Shown here piece by piece: positions 9,189 to 17,910 of a stretch of DNA of 64,000 nucleotides. The DNA lies in NCBI GenBank assembly GCA_001870995.2, contig MLAV02000015.1, positions 62,001 to 126,000 on the forward strand, written 5' to 3'. The translations under genes and the position numbers were made by a program. The first letter of the stretch is position 1. Every line of letters begins with the position of its first letter. The stretch is from Chitinophaga sp. CB10 (GTDB taxonomy: Bacteria; Bacteroidota; Bacteroidia; Chitinophagales; Chitinophagaceae). Under the pieces are notes generated by a model, which saw nothing but the letters and a program-made list of their open reading frames with translations, searched no databases and had not been told where the DNA came from.

Positions 9189-10928
9189 TTAAAACCGGAT
9201 CCACGCAATATACGCCCGCTTATCCTTTCCCTTCCTTTCAATCAGCATCGTCGCCATCGTCTTCTTATCCTGGCTGAAAGTATTCATTTCCATCTTACAA
9301 AACCTGGCTTCATCCTTCTTCCCGGGATCGCCGAACAGGTACGTCTTTTTCACCGCGCCGCCTTCTTCCCAGGCCAGTACCGTGTTGGCATCGCCCATGA
9401 ACTTCATGGCCTTCTTCCCTTTGTAACTCTCATCATCTTCATCCATGTTCTGCGGGTTATCGTTGAACACCGTCAGCAGCTTATCCCCTGCATACACGCA
9501 ATCAAAGGAAAAGAAACCATCATTGGGAGATTTGCCGAAAAAGCCTTTTTTGAAATTAAACGCGCCGTTACTGCGGTCATACACATACAAGGGGTCCAGC
9601 CAGGAGTAAGCCACCTGTTTTTTCGCGATGGCGTAGCTGCCAGGCAGCTCCTTCCCATCGGCGCCGAGCCGCACAATGCCCATATCCCCCAGTTTGGTGT
9701 AGGCGGAAGTGGTGCTGCCTACGGACATGCTGGCCGCAGAGTTAGGCGAATTGGAGAAACCCGGGGAGGAACCCGTTGGATTGAAATAGCGGGTTTGAGA
9801 CTGCCGTATCTGCGCGTCCAGCTCTTCAAACATCAGCGTCAGGGAGCCGTCGTCATGTACGCGGAAGTCCTGTATCACGCCGTAATACGGCTTCTTATAA
9901 CCTAAACGGTCCTTCGAATAGGCATTCAGCGCAGGATGATCAATGTACATCTCCTTGCCGATCTTCAAAGCAATAGGATCGATCACGTTTAATTTCAACA
10001 CGTAGTTCACTTTGCTCGTCCACATCGTATAATCCATATCCATACTCTTTGCGCTTAAGGCCGAGAGCATGTACAGCTGCTTATTTGCCGGCTGGTACTT
10101 CAGCGCCACCAGCGGCTCCACGGTGGAGCTGCTGCCTGCAATGAATTCGGATTTAAATTCCTTTTCGCCCCTGGCCAGCCGGGAGATCATCACCCGCGAC
10201 TCTTTGCCGCCGCTGGTAAGGGTATTGAACGAGAAGGATGTCACAAACACAAACTCATCGCCCCTGACATACATATCCTCAATTTTCAGGTACTTGTACT
10301 TGTTTTCGGGCGATTCATAAAACGCCTCGTTCAACACCTTATGCTCAGGGGAATAGTGGGTAATCTTCACCCGCTCGTTCTTATCATGCGAAAAGGCATT
10401 GTAGGTAGCCACGGCGTAGTAATCTGATTCAGGGTCCTTACGGACAATAAATCCCGGCGCATCCACTTTTCCGAACAGCATGGAATAGCCGGCCCCAAAG
10501 CCCAGGCGGTTGGTTTCGCTCACGAGGTCCTCGCTTTTCAGCTTACCTGTTTTGCCGTCAAACGTTAAGCGGAATAAGGAAGGCTTGCGGTCCACCATCT
10601 GCGTCATGAAAGCGACCGGCTCCCCGTTGATATCAAACAGGCCTTCCAGGGTGGCGGTAGACATTTTTTTTGCTTTCCAGGATTTGATTTCATTCGGGCC
10701 GCCGCCAATCCGCTTATGCTTTGCGTTGTACACGGTGGTTTCGATCCCGTCGTTTTTCGTGAAATGGACTAAAATGGTGTTGCCGTTTTTCATCAGGAGC
10801 AACTTGCTGGCGCCATCTTCCGGCTCTTCAAAACCGGCGCTTTTTTCCACCACCGGCGTTTGTGCGGATAATGCCATGGGTGCGAGGAAATAGCAAAAAC
10901 CCAGCAGTAACAAACTTTTTAAACTCAT
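9189..10928 (-). CDS. Large secreted protein of unknown function
   Basis: A protein of 579 residues from the start at 10928, chosen because MSLKSLLLLGFCYFLAPMALSAQ is a complete signal peptide; the frame runs open to 10979, but the extra 17 residues would sit before a second hydrophobic start. After cleavage the sequence is a succession of short beta-strand-like segments with many aromatic and charged residues, compatible with a propeller-like or beta-rich periplasmic fold. A Ser/Gly/Asn-rich linker (GSSPGFSNSPNSAASMS) sits near residue 400. No lipobox, no transmembrane segment after the signal, no sorting domain at the C-terminus. I do not recognise the family. It stands alone between acn and the HD/LOG pair. 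Confidence 0.7.
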   Translation of the reverse strand: MSLKSLLLLGFCYFLAPMALSAQTPVVEKSAGFEEPEDGASKLLLMKNGNTILVHFTKNDGIETTVYNAKHKRIGGGPNEIKSWKAKKMSTATLEGLFDINGEPVAFMTQMVDRKPSLFRLTFDGKTGKLKSEDLVSETNRLGFGAGYSMLFGKVDAPGFIVRKDPESDYYAVATYNAFSHDKNERVKITHYSPEHKVLNEAFYESPENKYKYLKIEDMYVRGDEFVFVTSFSFNTLTSGGKESRVMISRLARGEKEFKSEFIAGSSSTVEPLVALKYQPANKQLYMLSALSAKSMDMDYTMWTSKVNYVLKLNVIDPIALKIGKEMYIDHPALNAYSKDRLGYKKPYYGVIQDFRVHDDGSLTLMFEELDAQIRQSQTRYFNPTGSSPGFSNSPNSAASMSVGSTTSAYTKLGDMGIVRLGADGKELPGSYAIAKKQVAYSWLDPLYVYDRSNGAFNFKKGFFGKSPNDGFFSFDCVYAGDKLLTVFNDNPQNMDEDDESYKGKKAMKFMGDANTVLAWEEGGAVKKTYLFGDPGKKDEARFCKMEMNTFSQDKKTMATMLIERKGKDKRAYIAWIRF

Positions 10929-11043
10929 AAGTATCAGGATTATGGCCCGTAAATTACAGCGCGCCATGCATACGGCCAATAGCCATTTGGTATAATATTA
11001 TGCGGCAACTTATCCAGTTAAAATGTTTCCTAACTTTACCCTT

Positions 11044-11670
11044 ATGAAACCGCTCCTACTCGAATACATCTGGACGGACCTCTGCAGCCGGTACACGGCC
11101 GACGATGCCCTTGTTAAAAGCGCCTATGGGCAGCTGGTTGCGGCCTACGGCAGCGAAGGCCGGTATTATCATACGCTCACGCATATACGAAATATGATCA
11201 GCAGCGCCTTTACCCATGAAGCGCTGATACAGGATAAAGATGCCTTCCTGTTTGCCATCTTCTTTCACGACATCGTGTACGATGCCACCGCAAAGGACAA
11301 TGAAGAAAAAAGCGCCAGGGCCGCTGTAGATTTTTTACAAAAAATTAATTTTTGGGAAGAAGAGTTAGTGACGGTAGCGCAAATGATACTCGCCACCAAA
11401 ACACATACCCCGGGCGATATGCCGGATACGGCCATGCTGCTGGATGTAGACCTGGAAGTTTTAGGTGCTGATGCAGCAACCTACCGGACGTATAGTGAAC
11501 AAATCCGGAAAGAATATGCCATGTACCCGGATGAAGTGTACAACCCCGGCCGGAAGAAAGTGCTGGAGCATTTCCTTGAAAAACCGTTTATTTACGCCAC
11601 CGCCGCCTTCCGGGAACAACTGGAAATACCGGCCAGGACAAACATTGAAAACGAAATTGCAACATTATAA
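11044..11670 (+). CDS. HD-superfamily metal-dependent phosphohydrolase-like protein
   Basis: A 208-residue protein of the HD-superfamily group often labelled predicted metal-dependent phosphohydrolase (COG4339-like). Metal-binding residues appear as YYHTLTHI (residues 41-48) and FFHDIVYD (73-80), followed by the acidic LLDVDLEVLG segment. The start at 11044 is taken because the frame upstream to 11023 adds only seven residues without a better ribosome site. The substrate is unknown. Its stop is four bases from the start of the LOG phosphoribohydrolase gene, so the two are almost surely co-transcribed and may act on related nucleotides. Confidence 0.82.
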   Translation: MKPLLLEYIWTDLCSRYTADDALVKSAYGQLVAAYGSEGRYYHTLTHIRNMISSAFTHEALIQDKDAFLFAIFFHDIVYDATAKDNEEKSARAAVDFLQKINFWEEELVTVAQMILATKTHTPGDMPDTAMLLDVDLEVLGADAATYRTYSEQIRKEYAMYPDEVYNPGRKKVLEHFLEKPFIYATAAFREQLEIPARTNIENEIATL

Positions 11671-11673
11671 CTT

Positions 11674-12258
11674 ATGAAGAGAATAGCAGTGTATTGCGGC
11701 TCCAGCATGGGCAACGAGGATATCTATAAAGAGCAGGCCATGCTCCTGGGCGCCACGCTCGCCAAAAAGGGAATAGGCCTCGTGTACGGCGGCGCGCGCG
11801 TAGGCCTGATGGGCGCTGTAGCGGATGGGGCCTTATCCGGAGGCGGCGAAGTAATAGGGGTACTGCCTCACTTCCTGCAACAAAAAGAGCTGGCGCATAC
11901 AGGGCTCACCAGCCTCCTGCTGACGGACACCATGCATGAGCGCAAAGCTAAAATGAATGAGCTCTGCGACGGCGTCATTGCGCTCCCCGGCGGCTTCGGC
12001 ACCATGGAAGAGTTGTTCGAAATGCTCACCTGGGGTCAACTTGGACTACACCGCAAACCAGTGGGGCTGTTGAACTCCGGCGGCTTCTATGACACGCTGA
12101 TCGCCCTGACGGAACACATGACCAGCAAAGGCTTTTTATCTTCCCCCAATAAAAACATGCTGCTGCACAGCCCTGACATAAACCAGCTGATAGCAAAGAT
12201 GGAACAGTACCAGCCGGCAGCAGGGCCTAAATGGATACCTTCGGAAAAGGAAAGCTAG
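11674..12258 (+). CDS. LOG family nucleoside 5'-monophosphate phosphoribohydrolase
   Basis: Of the TIGR00730/LOG family, whose members cleave the N-glycosidic bond of AMP or cytokinin nucleotides to give free base and ribose 5-phosphate. The 194-residue protein carries the family motifs GGARVGLMG (39-47) and PGGFGTMEE (105-113), plus the dinucleotide-like start AVYCGSS. Bacterial members are often mislabelled lysine decarboxylase. It follows the HD-hydrolase gene after three bases and overlaps the end of the converging DUF4421 gene by four bases. Base preference cannot be read from the sequence. Confidence 0.92.
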   Translation: MKRIAVYCGSSMGNEDIYKEQAMLLGATLAKKGIGLVYGGARVGLMGAVADGALSGGGEVIGVLPHFLQQKELAHTGLTSLLLTDTMHERKAKMNELCDGVIALPGGFGTMEELFEMLTWGQLGLHRKPVGLLNSGGFYDTLIALTEHMTSKGFLSSPNKNMLLHSPDINQLIAKMEQYQPAAGPKWIPSEKES

Positions 12259-13298
12259 AAGAGTTTATGCTTCAGCGTGAACCGGCGCACCATGCTCACC
12301 CGGAAGTTGCCCGCGCTGAAGGTTTGAAAAGTATTCGGGAGCGACATTTCGCTGCGGTTGGTATTGGCCACATAATGAATGCCGGCAAAGTACAACGGGG
12401 AATTATAGCCCAGCGATGCGCGGATGTTATTGTTGATCTGCCAGCCGAAATCGCGCGTGATATCGCCGCTTTCCAGGAACAGTTTGGTCCTGTTGATGCC
12501 AAGCCCGCCGGTGACGGAGAGGGACAGGAACCAGTGCGCCTTATACACAAACGTGTACGCATATCCCACGCTGGCCGTGGTGCTCATGATATTGGACTTG
12601 TAATAATGTATATCGTGTAAAAAGGCCGTATCCGCGAGGTTGGAAGGCACCAGCGAAGAATCTCCCGCTACCTGCACATAAAAAATATCGCCGCCTGCCA
12701 GGAAGGAGCCTGCGCTTTTTTTCTGGTACTCGTTCTGCAGGTTGGGCGCCCGGTAGGAAAAACGCTTGTCGTTAAACACATACTGCCCGCCGAGCCCGAA
12801 GGCCAGGCTGCGGATATCCGGCCGCTGCGGATAAGGATGCTGCGCGGCATACGCCTTCCCGAACACTTCCACGGGGTTGGCCACATAATACCCTTTGTAC
12901 GACTGCCCGTAAAAGTCCACCACCAGCTTGCGGAGATAGATATGCGTCTGCAAATCGAGGTACTTGGTTTTGCCGTATTTGTCGTTATGCCGGTTCACGA
13001 AAGGCAGGTTGAACCCGAGGTTAAGCCCCAGGAATTTATAGTTGGCGCCAAAGCCGATATTGAACGGAGAGTTGGGGCGGTACTTGATGTCCTTCTTCTG
13101 CCGGGTATCCATGATATCGTAGCTGTTGAACTTACGGGACCCGTAGAAGCGAAACGTTACCTTGTCCGTATAATCCTGCACATATGCCGTATCGGTTTCT
13201 GTTTTGAGCCAGCTAAGGAGCGCGCTTTGTGCCTTTGTATGCGCGCATACAAAGCAACTGAGGCAGCAAAACAAAATTATTCTAGTTACCATACGCAT
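12255..13298 (-). CDS. DUF4421 family outer-membrane-like protein
   Basis: A 347-residue exported protein with a signal peptide ending near residue 23 (CAHTKAQ). The body is made of alternating amphipathic strands with many Tyr, Phe and Asn (for example SVGYAYTFVYKAHWFLSLSVTGGLG), and ends RRFTLKHKLF; this fits a beta-barrel in the outer membrane. The pattern matches what I know as DUF4421, common in Bacteroidota and without assigned function. A second ATG two codons in (13292) is an equally good start. Monocistronic; it converges on the LOG gene with a four-base overlap. Confidence 0.8.
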   Translation of the reverse strand: MRMVTRIILFCCLSCFVCAHTKAQSALLSWLKTETDTAYVQDYTDKVTFRFYGSRKFNSYDIMDTRQKKDIKYRPNSPFNIGFGANYKFLGLNLGFNLPFVNRHNDKYGKTKYLDLQTHIYLRKLVVDFYGQSYKGYYVANPVEVFGKAYAAQHPYPQRPDIRSLAFGLGGQYVFNDKRFSYRAPNLQNEYQKKSAGSFLAGGDIFYVQVAGDSSLVPSNLADTAFLHDIHYYKSNIMSTTASVGYAYTFVYKAHWFLSLSVTGGLGINRTKLFLESGDITRDFGWQINNNIRASLGYNSPLYFAGIHYVANTNRSEMSLPNTFQTFSAGNFRVSMVRRFTLKHKLF

Positions 13299-13379
13299 AT
13301 ATCAGTTGTAGGGCGGGCCAAGATACGCAATCCTGATTCAAAAATGAGTAAATAATAGATAAAAGTCCTGATTTCAGCC

Positions 13380-13871
13380 TTATTTAGGCAGTTCTATGAC
13401 TTCCAGTTGCTGGATATTCCCGGCATCCACCTGGAAACGCAGCAGGGTTTTCACCTTATGCCAGCCTTGCTGGCCGCAGGCGCCCGGGTTCATATGTAAC
13501 AAGTTCAATGCCGGATCAGGCATTACTTTCAGAATATGCGAATGCCCGCAGATGAAGAGCCTGGGCCGGCGTTCCAGGAGCTGCGCTTTCACGCCGGGCG
13601 CATATTTGCCCGGGTAGCCACCGATGTGCGTGATCATCACCGGCACGTCTTCCACGGTAAAATGCAGCGTTTCAGGGTAACGGATACGGATATCTTTTCC
13701 ATCGATATTGCCCCATACCGCGCGAAATGGTTTAAAGGCTTCCAGCTCGTCCGCCACCTTTGCATCGCCGATGTCCCCGGCATGCCAGATCTCGTCAACG
13801 CCTTCAAAATATTTGAATACCTGTGGATGCAGATAGCTGTGCGTATCCGACATCAGTCCTATTTTTTTCAA
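13380..13871 (-). CDS. YfcE/MJ0936-type metallophosphoesterase
   Basis: A 163-residue cytosolic phosphodiesterase of the calcineurin-like fold. All metal-site motifs are present: D9-x-H11 (SDTH), HAGDIGD, GNID, THIGGYPGKY and CGHSH. Members such as YfcE and MJ0936 hydrolyse model phosphodiesters with Mn or Ni; the natural substrate is unclear. It is divergent from purU with 42 bases between the two starts. Length equals the family norm, with no extra domain. Confidence 0.9.
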   Translation of the reverse strand: MKKIGLMSDTHSYLHPQVFKYFEGVDEIWHAGDIGDAKVADELEAFKPFRAVWGNIDGKDIRIRYPETLHFTVEDVPVMITHIGGYPGKYAPGVKAQLLERRPRLFICGHSHILKVMPDPALNLLHMNPGACGQQGWHKVKTLLRFQVDAGNIQQLEVIELPK

Positions 13872-13913
13872 TGTATTTTAGCTATTTTGGGTCGCATAGA
13901 TTGCAATACCCCT

Positions 13914-14777
13914 ATGGAAAATAATATTAGTTCTCCCAATACTGCCCGGTTATTAATCAGCTGTCCCGACAAGCCTGGAATAGTGGCCACCGTTTCCCGG
14001 TTCCTCTACCAGTCAGGTGCAAATATACTGGATGCAAGCCAACACAGTACCGATCCGGCGGAAGGTCTTTTTTTTATGCGCATGGAAGTGCTGATGCCGC
14101 ATACGCCCGGCTTTGAAGCCGCCTTCCAGGAGCAGGTGGCCACGCCGTTAAATATGGAATGGAAGATCAGTTATGCGGATCAGCGCAAACGCATGGCCAT
14201 CCTTGTGTCAGCATATGACCACTGCCTGCTGGACCTGCTCTGGCGCTGGCGTAGCGGCGAGCTGGGGGTGGATATTCCGCTCGTCATTTCCAACCATCCT
14301 ACACTGGAAAAGGATTGCACTTCCATGGGCATCCCGTTTTATTACCTGCCCGTAAGCGGCGACACGAAAGCCTCGCAGGAGGCCGCCATCGCGAAGCTCA
14401 TGGCGGAGCAGCGGATCGACTTCATTGTGCTGGCCCGCTACATGCAAATATTATCGCCACAGTTTGTGAGTTTATTTCCGCAACGGATCATCAATATTCA
14501 CCACTCCTTCCTCCCCGCCTTTGCCGGCGCCCGCCCCTATCAGCACGCGTACAACCGCGGCGTGAAGCTGATTGGCGCCACCGCGCACTACGTCACCGAT
14601 GAACTGGATGAAGGGCCTATCATTGAACAGGACGTGGCCCGTGTAAGCCACAAGCATGCGATCAACGACCTCGTGATGCTGGGAAGGGATATTGAGCGGC
14701 AGGTGTTAACCCGCGCCGTTAAAGCGCATATCGACGACCGGGTGATCGTCCTGGGCAACAAAACCATCGTATTCTAA
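13914..14777 (+). CDS. purU: Formyltetrahydrofolate deformylase
   Basis: Hydrolyses 10-formyl-tetrahydrofolate to formate and tetrahydrofolate, balancing one-carbon pools and feeding formate to purine synthesis. The start at 13914 gives 287 residues, the usual size; the frame is open further upstream to 13536 but that stretch is antisense to the phosphoesterase. Residues 10-85 form the ACT regulatory domain (LLISCPDKPGIVATVSRFL), the rest the formyltransferase-like domain with the catalytic set Asn194 and His196 (INIHHSFLPAF) and Asp232 (TDELDEGP). The 3' end overlaps the converging CHAD gene by four bases. Formamide and formate metabolism links it loosely to the neighbouring hut operon. Confidence 0.94.
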   Translation: MENNISSPNTARLLISCPDKPGIVATVSRFLYQSGANILDASQHSTDPAEGLFFMRMEVLMPHTPGFEAAFQEQVATPLNMEWKISYADQRKRMAILVSAYDHCLLDLLWRWRSGELGVDIPLVISNHPTLEKDCTSMGIPFYYLPVSGDTKASQEAAIAKLMAEQRIDFIVLARYMQILSPQFVSLFPQRIINIHHSFLPAFAGARPYQHAYNRGVKLIGATAHYVTDELDEGPIIEQDVARVSHKHAINDLVMLGRDIERQVLTRAVKAHIDDRVIVLGNKTIVF

Positions 14778-15604
14778 AACGCTGTTTGCACGCTCCGGAG
14801 GTGACTGGCACATAATGCCAGCTGTTGCTGCGTTTCCTGCTTTAGCGCCTCCTGCAGCTTTACCGCCTTTGCAGGCACCGGCAATTGCTCCCGGCGGGCC
14901 TTGCGGATAGTACTGCTTACAAAGAGGTATAGCTCGCTGCTGTCGTGCCACCGGCCCAGCAGCTCTCCTGCTTTTTTGGAAAAATTCAGCATATAGGCAT
15001 ACTTCGGGTCCTCCGGAAATACCTCTTTCAGGATGGTTAGCTGGTAATACACTTCCTTTACCTGCTTGCGCACGCCATGCCAGGCGATATGCCCGGCGCG
15101 GCCCGCCGGCGGCCTGATGCCACGGAAATTATTTTCCACCTGTTCCAATAATTTTTTGGCGAGATGTTGTGCGTCCACGGCGGCCAGGCTTTCCCGGAAT
15201 TGCTCCGGCAGCGCGGTGAAACTGCCTAGCTTCAAGCGCTTCGAGGCGGCCACCATCAGTTCCGCCGCCAATGCCTGCCGCTCCTGCAATAGCAGGCGCG
15301 CATAGGCAAAGCGCCAGTTGCCCCGCTTTTCATGCACAGTGAGCGCGCGGGCCTGCAGCTGCGCATCCCGGGAAATGCCGGCAATGTTTTGCAGGAACCG
15401 CAGCTTGTTGAGATAACGGTTATACCTAAACGAAAAGTCGGGGATGTGCTGTACCAATGCAAAAAAGGCCCGTAGTTTTTTCACGCCTACACGCTGTTCG
15501 TGTACGGCGGCGGGGTTGTGTGGCCGGGTCTGCAATTTTTGATGTGCAGTGTCCAGGGCTTCGCATTCCTTGCGGAGGTAGTGATATAAGGTTTTATGAA
15601 TCAT
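14774..15604 (-). CDS. CHAD-domain protein
   Basis: A 276-residue, all-helical protein from the start at 15604 (MIHKTLYHYLRK). The frame is open to 15685, but that would overlap hutG and cross a strong hairpin. Conserved histidine helical motifs are VHEQRVGVKKLRAFFALV and WHGVRKQVKEVYYQL, with LLGRWHDSSEL near the C-terminus. CHAD domains bind inorganic polyphosphate through their basic and His-rich faces. There is no CYTH domain in the protein or next to it. It follows hutG on the same strand, but a 12-bp hairpin between them may reduce read-through. Role unknown. Confidence 0.85.
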   Translation of the reverse strand: MIHKTLYHYLRKECEALDTAHQKLQTRPHNPAAVHEQRVGVKKLRAFFALVQHIPDFSFRYNRYLNKLRFLQNIAGISRDAQLQARALTVHEKRGNWRFAYARLLLQERQALAAELMVAASKRLKLGSFTALPEQFRESLAAVDAQHLAKKLLEQVENNFRGIRPPAGRAGHIAWHGVRKQVKEVYYQLTILKEVFPEDPKYAYMLNFSKKAGELLGRWHDSSELYLFVSSTIRKARREQLPVPAKAVKLQEALKQETQQQLALCASHLRSVQTAF

Positions 15605-15631
15605 ATACCGGGGGGGGCTGCTGGTAAAGGA

Positions 15632-15659
15632 TTCCGGGGGGAGCGGGCTCCCCCCGGAA
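15632..15659 (-). repeat. Strong intercistronic hairpin between hutG and the CHAD gene
   Basis: Perfect 12-bp inverted repeat TTCCGGGGGGAG (15632-15643) / CTCCCCCCGGAA (15648-15659) with a four-base loop. No T-run follows on the minus strand, so it is more likely an mRNA-stability or partial-termination element than a full terminator. It begins 11 bases past the hutG stop. Confidence 0.8.
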
Positions 15660-15669
15660 AGAAAAATTA

Positions 15670-16674
15670 TCAGTCTTCTCCGCAATACGCCATCACTGTT
15701 TCAAATATCAGTGCAGCCGCCAGTTTAGCGGTTCTGTTATCCAAATCAAAAGCGGGATTCAGTTCGGCCACATCCGTGCCCTTCACTTTACCGCTGGCCA
15801 GTATTGCCCTGAAGCTCTCGAGGAACAAGCCATTCGGCAGGATGCCGTTGTAGGCTGTAGCGCTTACGCCCGGCGCAAAGGCCGCGGCAAATACATCCAG
15901 GCAGGTGGTGAGGTACACGTGGTCTACCTGTCCGAGGAAATGCTGGATGGCCGCAAACAGCGTATCCTTATCGTTCAGATGGAAGGCATCCGCGCCTACG
16001 TAGGTAGCGCCGGACTCGCCGGCCAGGTTAAAGAGCTGGCGGGTATTGCCCAGCTTCTGGATGCCGAGGGCCAGGTAATTAAACGGTTCGTTAGCCGCCT
16101 TCGCATCCTGCGCCAGCTGGAAAAAGCCGGTACCGGAGCTGGGGCCTTCGGGGCCCGGCACGCGGATATCGAAATGCGCATCGAAGTTGATATACCCTAC
16201 CCGCGCTTTTTGCTGGCGCGCATTTTCGCGGATACCACAGCCATGACCATACGCCATTTCATGGCCGCCACCGAGTACGATGGGCAGGTAGCCCGCCTGT
16301 ATAATGGCTTTCACCGCTTCGCTGAGCACCTGCTGGGCCAGTTCCATACGCCCGTCGAGGCAGGCGATGTCGCCCGCGTCCAGCAGTGTAGCCCCTGCCG
16401 TTAGGTGTACGGGGAGGTTGCCCAGTACGGCCCTGATGGCGGCAGGGCCATCTTTAGCGCCCATGCGGCCTTTGTTGCGGCGTACGCCTTCGTCGCACGC
16501 GAAGCCGAGGATGGCCACGCCTTTAGCGCCTGCGGCCAGCGGGGGCAGCGGCTCCTTCAGCAGGTCCACCTGCCGGACTACCTGGTGCCAGCGCAGCAGG
16601 TCTTCCGCCGCACCGTCCGTACGTCCCGTCCAGGCGGCAGCCTGGGTAGGATGATAAAATTCTTTTGTTATCAT
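15670..16674 (-). CDS. hutG: Formimidoylglutamase
   Basis: Last step of histidine breakdown: N-formimidoyl-glutamate to glutamate and formamide. A 334-residue member of the arginase/agmatinase family. Metal-site motifs are GGGHEMAYGHG (His138) and NFDAHFDIR (Asp165, His167, Asp169). The third motif, normally SxDxD, reads TTCLDVFAAAFAPG, with Cys258 where the first Asp ligand is expected; the rest of the motif, including APGVSA, is typical for HutG. It overlaps the end of hutI by four bases, so translation is probably coupled. It is the last clear hut gene of the operon. Confidence 0.92.
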   Translation of the reverse strand: MITKEFYHPTQAAAWTGRTDGAAEDLLRWHQVVRQVDLLKEPLPPLAAGAKGVAILGFACDEGVRRNKGRMGAKDGPAAIRAVLGNLPVHLTAGATLLDAGDIACLDGRMELAQQVLSEAVKAIIQAGYLPIVLGGGHEMAYGHGCGIRENARQQKARVGYINFDAHFDIRVPGPEGPSSGTGFFQLAQDAKAANEPFNYLALGIQKLGNTRQLFNLAGESGATYVGADAFHLNDKDTLFAAIQHFLGQVDHVYLTTCLDVFAAAFAPGVSATAYNGILPNGLFLESFRAILASGKVKGTDVAELNPAFDLDNRTAKLAAALIFETVMAYCGED

Positions 16675-17900
16675 AATGCTGTAACTGTTTCACCATTTTT
16701 CCAGACGTGGCATGGCTTCAGCTTACCCTGAAAGTACAGAATATCCCTGTAATCGTTGGTAGGATAAGCCTGCATGTCCGCCAGCATACCGGCTTCGAGG
16801 CGGCCTCTGTCAGCCAGCTGCAAGGCGGGCGCTGCGCGGAACGTCAGCGCGGCAAACACTTCAGCGGCCGACAATTTTTCCGCGGCGCTCATCACCGCGG
16901 CTTGCATCAGCAGGTCGCCCATGGGGGCGGAACCCGGATTCCAGTCGCTCGCAATGGCCACGCATGCGCCTTCATTCAGCAATTTTCGTGCTGGGGCGTA
17001 ATGCATACCCAGGCCGAGGGAAGCGCCGGGCAGCACCACCGCAACGGTATTGGATTGCGCCAGCAGCTGTATTTCCTTGTCCGTACTGGCTTCCAGGTGA
17101 TCGGCGGACAATGCGCCCGCCGCTACCGCCACTGCAGCGCCTCCTGCCGTAAACTGGTCCGCATGCACCGTAGCGGCGAAGCCCTGTGCAGCGGCAGCTT
17201 TGAGGTAACGGGCGGCTGCCTCCGGGGAAAATGCCGTTTCCTCAATAAAAATATCCACGCGGTTGGTGAGGGATTCCGCCTGCAGGGCCGGCAGCAGTTC
17301 CGCCAGCGCCCAATCCAGGTACTGGTTTTCCGTGCCGCTGAAATCCTTTGGCTTCATGTGCGCGGCCAGGCAGGTTGGCACCAGCGTGGCCGGCGTATGC
17401 AGGGAGGCCTGCCGGATGGCCCGCAGCATTTTCACCTCGCTGTCGAAATCCAGCCCGTAACCGCTCTTCACCTCTATGGTAGTAACACCTTCGAGGAGGT
17501 GACGGTTCGCCCGGGCCACGGTATTTTCTGCAAGGGTAACGGTATCGGCTATACGCGTTTTGGTAACGGAGTCCCATATACCGCCGCCGGCGCGGGCAAT
17601 TTCCAGGTAAGATTTACCGGCAATGCGCATGGCGTAGTCCCGGCTCCGGTTACCGTCGAAACAAATATGCGTATGGCAGTCTATAAAGCCCGGCAGCAGC
17701 ACCATCGGGCGATCGATGAACCGGAGTTCCTGATCAGGATAGTCCTGTTGCAGGGCCTTGAAATCGCCCACCGCCAGCACTTTACCTTCTCCCACTACCA
17801 CTCCTCCATTATGAATAACGGACAGTTGTTCATCCTGCAAAGCGCCTTTGAGCGGCAGGCCGGTCATCGGCAGTATTTGAGCGAAAGGCCCTATTAACAT
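16671..17900 (-). CDS. hutI: Imidazolonepropionase
   Basis: Opens the imidazolone ring of 4-imidazolone-5-propionate to give N-formimidoyl-glutamate. A 409-residue amidohydrolase from the start at 17900 (MLIGPFAQILP), which lies ten bases past hutU; the frame is open further upstream, but inside hutU. The metal motif GFIDCHTHICF (His76, His78), KSGYGLD, the HADQF histidine and SDWNPGS aspartate are all in place. Length is normal. It sits between hutU and hutG in a tightly packed operon. Confidence 0.96.
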   Translation of the reverse strand: MLIGPFAQILPMTGLPLKGALQDEQLSVIHNGGVVVGEGKVLAVGDFKALQQDYPDQELRFIDRPMVLLPGFIDCHTHICFDGNRSRDYAMRIAGKSYLEIARAGGGIWDSVTKTRIADTVTLAENTVARANRHLLEGVTTIEVKSGYGLDFDSEVKMLRAIRQASLHTPATLVPTCLAAHMKPKDFSGTENQYLDWALAELLPALQAESLTNRVDIFIEETAFSPEAAARYLKAAAAQGFAATVHADQFTAGGAAVAVAAGALSADHLEASTDKEIQLLAQSNTVAVVLPGASLGLGMHYAPARKLLNEGACVAIASDWNPGSAPMGDLLMQAAVMSAAEKLSAAEVFAALTFRAAPALQLADRGRLEAGMLADMQAYPTNDYRDILYFQGKLKPCHVWKNGETVTAL

Positions 17901-17910
17901 ATGCCTGGTT

